DNA of 64,000 nucleotides from positions 791,426-855,425 of the forward strand of contig NZ_RBIL01000001.1 of NCBI RefSeq assembly GCF_003633755.1. The letters run 5' to 3'. The position numbers were made by a program, and so were the translations under genes. Every line of letters begins with the position of its first letter. Position 1 is the stretch's first letter. The stretch comes from Solirubrobacter pauli. GTDB lineage: Bacteria > Actinomycetota > Thermoleophilia > Solirubrobacterales > Solirubrobacteraceae. The notes below the pieces were generated by a model. It had not been told where the DNA came from. It was given only the letters and a program-made list of their open reading frames with translations, and did no database searches. Positions 8,491 through 14,573 of the stretch are shown in pieces.

Positions 8491-8597
8491 CCCGGGCGTA
8501 CACGTGCTTCTCCGGTGCCGGCGCCGGGACGTGTCGCAACAAGCCGACCGCGCAGGACGCACCCCGGATCGCCGGCTACGAGGCCGACGCCAAATGA
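8484..8597 (+). CDS. Small coupling ORF between M23 and SH3-hydrolase genes
   Basis: A 37-codon ORF whose ATG (8484) overlaps the M23 gene stop and whose TGA overlaps the next gene's ATG at 8594 (ATGA). It encodes a peptide with two Cys and no signal sequence. The next gene has no strong ribosome site, so passage of ribosomes through this ORF could couple the two. Alternatively it is a C-terminal piece of the SH3-like domain displaced by a frameshift. Not recognised as a family. Confidence 0.35.
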   Translation: MLTRAYTCFSGAGAGTCRNKPTAQDAPRIAGYEADAK

Positions 8598-9685
8598 GCC
8601 GCGAGGAGCGCGCTCGCGGCGCTGATGTCGGGCGTGTCAGCGCCCAGGGACCTAACTTGGTCCGCGTCGTCGGCGCGCTCCTCGCAACCGCGCTGGTGAC
8701 ACTCGCTGCGGCCGCGCCGGCGGCCGCGGGAGCAGTGCACACCGTGGTCGACTCCGACAACGATCCGTATGCGGGCATCTACCTGCGCGACGGCAAGTCG
8801 ATGGGCGAGTTCCGACGGATCCTCGAGCGCTACATGCCCTACGGCACGAGGGTCGAACTGCTGTGCGCGGACAACGGCGAAGCGGTCGGACCGTACGCGA
8901 ACCGCCGCTGGCATTCCGTCCGGGTCGCCGACGGCGCGATCGCCGGACAAGTGGGCTGGATCGCCGACCGCTACCTGGACACGCCCAATCGGGCCAACGA
9001 AGCAACGCCCGGCGAGCCGGAGTGCCCCAGCGGAGGCACTCCGGCCCCCGGCCCCGGCACGCCGCCACCCGCCGGCGTTCCGGCGCGTGACGGCGCATCG
9101 GTGTATTTCTCGCCGCCGTCGCCCGACGATCTGTCCTCGCCGGCGACCTTGCACCGTCCGTACGAGCAGTGGCGAGGCGCGAACTGCTCCGCGTCCAAGG
9201 CGGCCAGCGTCCCGTCCTGGGTGGCCCCCGCCAACCAGAACGTCACGGTCCTCAGCGGCTGGAGCATCGGACGACTGGGACCGATCTATCTCCTGCAGTC
9301 GACGTCCGCGGGCAACCGGTCACGCTGGCAGGAGATCGACTACATCCTGCTGTTTGACCCCGGCAACCTGGAACAGCTCACCGGCAACCGCTGCGACAAG
9401 ACCTACCCAGCCGCCCGGCTCTACACGGAGTGGCTGAAGGCCAACGCGAGCGCCCGCCTGGTGATCCTTGCGGGCGAAGCGACGTCGCCCCGCCGTCACG
9501 AAGGCATCCAGCAGGCCTACTTCAACTACCTCCGCGAACACGGTGGGCCTCGCGACCGCGTGATCGTGTGCAACTACGGCTCGCTCAAACACCGGAGCGT
9601 GTACACGAAGTACCGGAGCTGGATCACCAAGCCCGCGATCACCAAGTCCAGCTGCCCCGACGGAGCGCTCGGATGGAATCCCTGA
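8594..9685 (+). CDS. Secreted SH3-like plus GxSxG hydrolase-like protein
   Basis: The 363-residue product starts at ATG 8594, overlapping the preceding small ORF. A signal segment (about 22-46, ending APAAAGA) is followed by an SH3-like region (about 48-130) resembling the tail of the M23 protein at 7051, a Pro/Gly linker (about 145-165) and a C-terminal alpha/beta-type domain. That domain contains GWSIG at 222-226, a nucleophile-elbow pattern, with D255 (LLFDPGN) and H302 or H333 as possible triad partners. I do not recognise a named family; a secreted esterase, lipase or amidase is possible. Expected to be co-expressed with the M23 enzyme. Confidence 0.72.
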   Translation: MSREERARGADVGRVSAQGPNLVRVVGALLATALVTLAAAAPAAAGAVHTVVDSDNDPYAGIYLRDGKSMGEFRRILERYMPYGTRVELLCADNGEAVGPYANRRWHSVRVADGAIAGQVGWIADRYLDTPNRANEATPGEPECPSGGTPAPGPGTPPPAGVPARDGASVYFSPPSPDDLSSPATLHRPYEQWRGANCSASKAASVPSWVAPANQNVTVLSGWSIGRLGPIYLLQSTSAGNRSRWQEIDYILLFDPGNLEQLTGNRCDKTYPAARLYTEWLKANASARLVILAGEATSPRRHEGIQQAYFNYLREHGGPRDRVIVCNYGSLKHRSVYTKYRSWITKPAITKSSCPDGALGWNP

Positions 9686-9711
9686 GCCAATCGATCACGG
9701 AAGGCCCCCGC

Positions 9712-9936
9712 ATGCCCGACGAACCACGGACGGTGTTCCCGCGAGCCCTGGCCAGCTTCGCCGGGCTAACGCTCGCGGCGCTCGCCGATGCTTGGGCGGC
9801 GCGGCTGCGCGCTCGAGAAGATCGCCCCGCAACGCTCGACAACGTCGCACGGGGACGCGTGATCCGCTCGCGGCCGGCTCCGGGGCCACGCGAGCTGCGG
9901 ACTCGCATCACGATCGTCGTGAGCAGCGGCCGATGA
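9712..9936 (+). CDS. Small basic protein of unknown function
   Basis: The 74-residue product starts at ATG 9712 behind GGAAGG. A moderately hydrophobic stretch (ALASFAGLTLAALADAWAA, residues 12-30) could be a membrane anchor or amphipathic helix; the rest is Arg-rich. It fills the gap between the 8594 and 9981 genes on the same strand, and its stop overlaps a possible ATG at 9933. Not recognised. Confidence 0.45.
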   Translation: MPDEPRTVFPRALASFAGLTLAALADAWAARLRAREDRPATLDNVARGRVIRSRPAPGPRELRTRITIVVSSGR

Positions 9937-9980
9937 CGCCCAGGCCGACCCCCGCAAATACCGAACGAGATGGAGATTGG

Positions 9981-10385
9981 ATGCCGCACGTTGGCGCAGC
10001 CTCTTCGCGCGCGCGCAAGATCACGGTGTTGCTGATGTCCGCATGGGTATTCGCCGGCGCCGCCGCCGACGCCCAAGCAGCATTCGAGCTCGGGGACATC
10101 CGCCCCTACATGGAGAGCGCGATCAAACGAACGTTGGGCTCGTCGGTCGCGAAGCAGTTCACCACCGACAACTGCGCGGCCGCAGGTGCGCGAGGTTGGA
10201 CGTGTCTGTGGAATCACCCGGACCGCGGCGCCAGCGCCGAGATCGGCGGCAGCGCGACCGTGAAGGCGATCAAGGTGCGCGGCCGGTGCAAGGTCAAAGT
10301 CAGTGGCGAATTCCGCGACCTCGACTCCGGGCGGTCTGGGAAGCTCCGCTATACGACGAGCGGCCGCAGCCGGTTCTGCCGATGA
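9981..10385 (+). CDS. Small secreted protein, module B operon
   Basis: The product is 134 residues from ATG 9981, chosen for GGAG about 8 nt upstream and a standard signal peptide (about 1-33, cleavage after DAQA). An alternative ATG at 9933 overlaps the previous stop and would add 16 residues. The mature part has Cys residues at both ends and a central Trp-Thr-Cys-Leu-Trp pattern; no catalytic motif. It resembles the 670-1002 product in size, Cys content and basic C-terminal strands. Last gene of the operon, convergent with the second mini-LuxR. Confidence 0.65.
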   Translation: MPHVGAASSRARKITVLLMSAWVFAGAAADAQAAFELGDIRPYMESAIKRTLGSSVAKQFTTDNCAAAGARGWTCLWNHPDRGASAEIGGSATVKAIKVRGRCKVKVSGEFRDLDSGRSGKLRYTTSGRSRFCR

Positions 10386-10420
10386 AACCGCTCGGCTCTG
10401 TCGAGCCCACCGCGGATCGG

Positions 10421-10651
10421 TCAGTCGATATCGAGTGGGATCAGACGCTGCCGCAAGGCGAGTACCGCCAAGTGGGTGCGCGACCGCGCCTGCAGCTTGC
10501 TGCGCGCGGCGGCAACGTGCGCGCGTGCGGTGCGCTCGGTGATCCCGATCACCCCGGCGATCTCGGCATCGGTCAGGCCTTCGGCGACCAGGCGCACCAC
10601 TTCGAATTCGCGGGCACTGAGCACCCGGATGGTGGCGTCCACGATCGGCAT
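10421..10651 (-). CDS. HTH-only mini-LuxR regulator (module C)
   Basis: The product is 76 residues from ATG 10651. The frame is open further upstream, but the region before this ATG is the conserved promoter, and the paralogue at 6656 starts at the equivalent place. The HTH reads LSAREFEVVRLVAEGLTDAEI at 11-31 followed by the recognition helix ERTARAHVAAARSKL. It is divergent from the module C operon across operator C. No sensor or receiver domain is present, so activity may depend on protein level or a partner such as the membrane LuxR proteins. Confidence 0.83.
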   Translation of the reverse strand: MPIVDATIRVLSAREFEVVRLVAEGLTDAEIAGVIGITERTARAHVAAARSKLQARSRTHLAVLALRQRLIPLDID

Positions 10652-10661
10652 CACGGCGGGC

Positions 10662-10698
10662 ACGCTACCCGTTCGGGAGGGATCGCTCACCAGACGAA
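10662..10698 (-). promoter_or_regulatory. Promoter of mini-LuxR gene C
   Basis: The minus strand carries TTCGTCTGGTGAGCGA (10683-10698), a 15-bp gap and TAGCGT (10662-10667), about 10 nt before the ATG. It matches the promoter of the mini-LuxR gene at 6656 in both boxes. Confidence 0.5.
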
Positions 10699-10710
10699 GG
10701 TATGGGTCCA

Positions 10711-10726
10711 TTGGCGGATCGGCCAA
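10711..10726. promoter_or_regulatory. Palindromic operator copy C
   Basis: TTGGCG-GATC-GGCCAA is an inverted repeat with one mismatch, between divergent promoters and 12 bp upstream of promoter module C, the same geometry as copies A and B. Confidence 0.6.
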
Positions 10727-10738
10727 TTGCAAGGGTCT

Positions 10739-10784
10739 CATCACTTTGCGACGTTTCACTCGGCGTCGGCAGGACGTAGCGTCG
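10739..10784 (+). promoter_or_regulatory. Promoter module copy C
   Basis: CATCACTTTGCGACGTTTC (10739-10757), exactly 17 bp, then CGTAGCGTCG (10775-10784), with the leader ATG 7 nt further on at 10791. It should drive the genes up to 14450, where a terminator follows. Confidence 0.7.
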
Positions 10785-10790
10785 CCGGTC

Positions 10791-10997
10791 ATGGGGATTG
10801 TCGAGAGAGGAACCACGAGCGTGCGTCACGGACGACTCATGAGGAGCGCCCGCCGCGGACACCTGTCGCGGGTGGGTCTGACCCTTCGTCGCCACTGGAG
10901 CGGCGGCGGCGATGTCCGTCGGCGCGCGTACCGCTCCGTCGGGTTCAAGTTTTCTGGCGCACGCTCTACGAAGATCGAGGCGATGCCGTCGTGTTAG
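10791..10997 (+). CDS. Arg-rich leader ORF (module C)
   Basis: A 68-codon ORF from ATG 10791, with an in-frame GTG exactly 10 codons later (10821) giving VRHGRL, homologous to the start of the M23 protein in module B. AGAGAGGAA precedes that GTG. The remainder is Arg/Gly/Ser-rich with no signal peptide and ends by overlapping the GTG of the next gene by 7 nt. Either a small basic protein or a vestigial N-terminus kept for translational coupling. Confidence 0.45.
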   Translation: MGIVERGTTSVRHGRLMRSARRGHLSRVGLTLRRHWSGGGDVRRRAYRSVGFKFSGARSTKIEAMPSC

Positions 10998-11473
10998 CTC
11001 CGAGCTCTCGCTCGCCTATCGTGCGCGTCCGGCCGGTGGTCGGCGCCTTCATGGTCGCCGCCGCCCTCGCCGCGTCCGGTCCGTCAACAGCGAGCGCCCG
11101 CGTGTTCGTTGGCGAGATGTCGCTTAACTGCGGCGGCGGCTGCCTGGGCCCCGCCGCGCTGAAGTACAAACCGACGACGCTCTGGCTCCGCGAGCAGAAC
11201 GAGGGCGGCATCTATGCAGTGCGCCTCACGGGCCTCAAATGGACTCGCTGGGGCGGACGGACTGCTACCGGGCGCGGGCGCGTCCGCCACGGGGACCCGG
11301 ACAACGGGACCTACAACGACGCGGTCACCGTCACGTTGTCGCGCATCACTCGTGCCGGCTGCAGTGACGAGGCCGGGCGCTTCCGCGCCTACAACCGCGC
11401 CTCGATTCGAGCGGGCGGCGAAAGCGCCCGCGTGATCGCCAAGACGGTCTGGACACCGCTTCTTGCCTGCTGA
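10991..11473 (+). CDS. Small secreted protein, module C operon
   Basis: The product is 160 residues from GTG 10991, inside the end of the leader ORF; starts further downstream would cut into the signal peptide. Residues about 12-37 (VVGAFMVAAALAASG) form the signal, cleavage near TASA. The mature part has a Cys-Gly-Gly-Gly-Cys motif, Trp-rich beta strands and two later Cys, consistent with a compact disulfide-bonded beta domain. No family recognised. It sits between the leader ORF and the M23/ricin gene, so a role alongside that enzyme is likely. Confidence 0.65.
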   Translation: MLAPSSRSPIVRVRPVVGAFMVAAALAASGPSTASARVFVGEMSLNCGGGCLGPAALKYKPTTLWLREQNEGGIYAVRLTGLKWTRWGGRTATGRGRVRHGDPDNGTYNDAVTVTLSRITRAGCSDEAGRFRAYNRASIRAGGESARVIAKTVWTPLLAC

Positions 11474-11599
11474 ACGTCCGAGCTGTCGTGGGCTCCACGA
11501 GCGCACGCCGCAACGAGCACGGACGGAGCACGCGTGCTCCTGGCAACTCCCGACGAACAGCTCGAGCAACCGCTCGTACGTCACCGTGAGCGCAGGGGA

Positions 11600-13417
11600 A
11601 TGAAACGGCTCAATGGTCCGGCGCGCAAGCTCGGCCGGGCGGGCGCGCTGGCGACGGCGTTGCTTGCGCTGCTCGCGTGCCCCGCCCACGCTGACCCTGG
11701 CGCAAGCCCGGAGCTCGTCCCGTTCACCGGCACCCGCACGCTGACCGCCACCTGGGGCCCGCCGTCAGGCAACTATCACTCGTATCCCGCGATCGACATC
11801 GGCCTGCCGACCGGCACGCCGGTCTACGCCACTGGCGCGGGCACGATCGTGGCCAGCCACAGTGGCTGCCCGACCGGGAGCCTGACGTCTACCTGCGGGA
11901 TCGAGAATCTCGGCAACATGATCCGGATCGCGCACGCGGACGGCCGGCACAGCCGCTACGGCCACTTGAGCTCGCTTGTCGTGAGCTCCGGCGCGGTCGC
12001 CGCCGGGCAGCTCATCGGCTACTCCGGCAGCTCCGGCAAGTCAGAGGGCCCGCATCTGCACTACCAGGAAACGAGCGGGGTCTCCTACAACGCCGCCGTC
12101 GATCCAGGCACGTGGGTCGCGTGCCACGGGGCGACGCGGATCGAGTACGCGAACGTGCAACAGCGCGTGAAGCAGGCGGTCCGCAACGACGGGTACGGCT
12201 GCATGAACGAGCCGCTGAGCACCGGGCCGATCGGCAACGGCGGGGGCACGATCCGCGGCCTCAGCAGCGGCCGTTGCGTCGATGTGGCCAACGCCGGCAC
12301 CGCGAACGGCGCCAGGCTCATGCTGTTCGACTGCCACGCCGGGGTGAACCAGCAGTGGACATTCTGGGGCGGGCAACTCAGCGTGTACGGCAACGCCAGC
12401 AAGTGCCTGGACGCCGCGGCCGGCGAACTCGGCGTCAACGGCACGCCGGTTCAGATCTACGACTGCCACAGCGGCAGCAACCAGCGATGGGTCGCCCACC
12501 CCGACAGCACGCTGCGGTCGGCCGCGTCCGGACGCTGTCTGGACGCCTCCGGCTTCGGGACGGAGAACGGCACGCCGCTGCAGCTCTGGGACTGCAACGG
12601 GACGAGCAACCAGCAATGGATCGGGATCCCGTCGGGCAACGGCGGTGAGACCATTCGCGGACTGGGCAGCGATCGGTGTCTCGACGTGCCGGGAGCGAGC
12701 ATCTCCCCCGGCGCACGGCCACAGCTCTGGGACTGTCACGGCGCCGCGGAGCAGCAGTGGTTGTTGGCCGGGACCGAGATCCGCGTGTTCGGGGACAAGT
12801 GCCTCGACGTCGCCGGCGCCGGCACCGACAACGGGACTGGCGTCCAACTCTGGTACTGCAACGGCAACGCTCAGCAGCAATGGCGCTGGGACAGCGACGG
12901 GACGATCCGCTCGCTGCACAGCGGACGCTGCCTCGACGCCATTGGCGTCGGCACTGACAACGGCACCCTGCTGCAGATCTTCGACTGTCACGGCGGCCCC
13001 AATCAGGTCTGGCAACGGCCCGCAAGGCCGCCAGCTCCGGCAGCACCGGCAGAACCGGCAGCACCGGCAGAAGACAACAGAGCCCAATCGACAACTCCCA
13101 GCGCTGCAGTGGCGCCGGGTGGGACAGTGCCCCCGTCGACGCTCCCCTCCACCGTCTTGCGTAATCGTGTGCGCCCGTCGCTCACGGGCACCGCGCGCGT
13201 CGGTCGCGTGCTGCGGTGCGGGGGAGGAGCCTGGAGCGAGCAGCCGCATGCCGTGACCCGGGGTTGGCAGCGAAACGGCAAGGCGATCTCAGGCGCCCGC
13301 GCGAGGAGCTATCGGTTGCGACGAACGGACCGCGATACGCGCATCCGCTGCGTCGTCACCGCGATGAGCGGGGCTCAGCGGGTGACCGCGACCTCCCGAA
13401 CGGTGCGAGTTCGGTGA
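11600..13417 (+). CDS. Secreted M23 metallopeptidase with two ricin-B lectin domains
   Basis: The product is 605 residues from ATG 11600 behind GCAGGGGA. Signal peptide 1-31 (LALLACPAHA). The M23 domain (about 45-175) has H60 and D66 (NYHSYPAIDIGLP), H122 (RYGHL) and H152/H154 (GPHLHY), all ligand and catalytic positions intact. Two ricin-type beta-trefoil lectin domains follow (about 215-345 and 350-475) with repeated G-R-C-L-D and Q-x-W motifs. A Pro/Ala linker leads to a C-terminal Ig-like domain (about 525-605). Cell-wall binding and peptide cleavage are expected; targets are unknown. Lectin-M23 fusions are typical of secreted actinobacterial hydrolases. Confidence 0.88.
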   Translation: MKRLNGPARKLGRAGALATALLALLACPAHADPGASPELVPFTGTRTLTATWGPPSGNYHSYPAIDIGLPTGTPVYATGAGTIVASHSGCPTGSLTSTCGIENLGNMIRIAHADGRHSRYGHLSSLVVSSGAVAAGQLIGYSGSSGKSEGPHLHYQETSGVSYNAAVDPGTWVACHGATRIEYANVQQRVKQAVRNDGYGCMNEPLSTGPIGNGGGTIRGLSSGRCVDVANAGTANGARLMLFDCHAGVNQQWTFWGGQLSVYGNASKCLDAAAGELGVNGTPVQIYDCHSGSNQRWVAHPDSTLRSAASGRCLDASGFGTENGTPLQLWDCNGTSNQQWIGIPSGNGGETIRGLGSDRCLDVPGASISPGARPQLWDCHGAAEQQWLLAGTEIRVFGDKCLDVAGAGTDNGTGVQLWYCNGNAQQQWRWDSDGTIRSLHSGRCLDAIGVGTDNGTLLQIFDCHGGPNQVWQRPARPPAPAAPAEPAAPAEDNRAQSTTPSAAVAPGGTVPPSTLPSTVLRNRVRPSLTGTARVGRVLRCGGGAWSEQPHAVTRGWQRNGKAISGARARSYRLRRTDRDTRIRCVVTAMSGAQRVTATSRTVRVR

Positions 13418-13523
13418 CTCGGGGCTTCGGCCGCGCGTGCGGCGCAACGGTGTGCGCGAACGGCATCAACGAGCGCCGGTCCGCGCAACTACCACGTAGC
13501 AACCAGTCAAGGAGAGACACGCG

Positions 13524-14450
13524 ATGACGGCAGGACGATTGACCGGGTTCTGCCTGGTGCTGGCCATCGGGTTCGGCGGCTGCGGGTCCAGCGAACCCGA
13601 CTCGACTGCCACGGGCGCGCCCGTCGTCGCCGATGGCGGCAACAAGATCGCTCGAACGGCCGCGACCACTCTCCAGGACGCGATGTTGACCGCGCAGCGC
13701 TCGCTGGACTCGACCACGGGTACGCGCTCGTCGCTCGCGCGCGCCGCATTGAAGCTGCGCGCAGCGAGTTCGCAGACGAGCGACGCCATCGCGATGCTGT
13801 CGGCAACCTCCGAAGCGACGGTCCCCGAGCTCGCGCAGGCTGCGAAGCACCAGCGCGACTACCTGGAGGCGATGGAGTCGGCGGCCACGTCGCGCTCGCG
13901 TACCGATGTCCGTCAGGCGCTGCGCGGCGCTCAGTCCGCCGGCCGCGCAGCCGGCGAGGCCTACGTGGAGATCGGCCGCGGTGCCCCGGATCTCGCCGGG
14001 TCGCTCCCGGAAAGCTCCTCATTCCGGGTTGCGGAGATGCGGTCCGCCACGGCCGCGGCACTGCCGAGAGCCAAACCCAAGGCAAGAAAGCTCAGCGCCG
14101 GCTCGACACCCGGAGGCGCCGCTCCAGCCGCTGACGGCGGGTCGCGCACGTTCCACGCCCCCAGCGGGAACGTCGCCTGCACGGTGTCCGCGGAAACCGC
14201 GGCGTGCACGGTCGCCTCCCTTTCCCAGACATTCGTGCTTCCGGCCTCCGGAGCTGGGTTCCTGGAATCCGGCACCAGGGTCGGTCGCGGCGCGGGCCAG
14301 TCCGTCGGCTACGGCTCGAGCGTGCGGATGGGCTCGATCACCTGCTCGGTCCCGGCGCAGAACGTCGCCGGCGGCATCACCTGCACGAACGCGAACACCG
14401 GGCACGGCTTCGAGGCCAGCCGTGTCTCCTCCCGGCAGAAGCTCTTCTAG
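13524..14450 (+). CDS. Lipoprotein with C-terminal DUF6636-like domain
   Basis: The 308-residue product has a lipoprotein signal: hydrophobic 6-16 and lipobox FGGC with Cys20, followed by a Ser/Asp-rich tether. Residues about 40-160 are helical and Ala-rich. The C-terminal part (about 205-300) has F-x-x-P-S-G-N-V-A-C and a final G-I-T-C-x-N with GHGF, the Cys pattern of the domain often labelled DUF6636. GGAGAG precedes the ATG at 13524. Last gene of module C, directly before a terminator. A cell-surface partner or protective factor for the M23 enzyme is possible but unproven. Confidence 0.75.
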   Translation: MTAGRLTGFCLVLAIGFGGCGSSEPDSTATGAPVVADGGNKIARTAATTLQDAMLTAQRSLDSTTGTRSSLARAALKLRAASSQTSDAIAMLSATSEATVPELAQAAKHQRDYLEAMESAATSRSRTDVRQALRGAQSAGRAAGEAYVEIGRGAPDLAGSLPESSSFRVAEMRSATAAALPRAKPKARKLSAGSTPGGAAPAADGGSRTFHAPSGNVACTVSAETAACTVASLSQTFVLPASGAGFLESGTRVGRGAGQSVGYGSSVRMGSITCSVPAQNVAGGITCTNANTGHGFEASRVSSRQKLF

Positions 14451-14460
14451 GCAGACGAAA

Positions 14461-14487
14461 GGCCCCGCGGAACGTGACCGCGGGGCC
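14461..14487 (+). terminator. Rho-independent-type hairpin after module C
   Basis: A 10-bp perfect stem GGCCCCGCGG / CCGCGGGGCC with a 7-nt loop, 10 nt after the lipoprotein stop. It abuts promoter module D and takes the place of the palindromic operator seen in modules A-C. Confidence 0.6.
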
Positions 14488-14488
14488 T

Positions 14489-14534
14489 CATCACTTCGCG
14501 ACGTTTCACGACAGACCAACCGAACGTAGCGTCG
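14489..14534 (+). promoter_or_regulatory. Promoter module copy D
   Basis: CATCACTTCGCGACGTTTC (14489-14507), exactly 17 bp, then CGTAGCGTCG (14525-14534); leader ATG 6 nt later. It differs from copies A-C in lacking the TTGGCG palindrome, so this unit may share the promoter type but not the repressor or activator site. Confidence 0.68.
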
Positions 14535-14540
14535 GCGGCC

Positions 14541-14573
14541 ATGCGGACAAAGACGAGGGGAGCACGATCATGA
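14541..14573 (+). CDS. Ten-codon leader peptide (module D)
   Basis: Reads MRTKTRGARS and ends in TGA overlapping the ATG of the next gene (ATGA), as in module B. GAGGGGAG inside the leader serves as ribosome site for the main gene. The leader ATG is at the expected transcription start. Confidence 0.5.
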   Translation: MRTKTRGARS

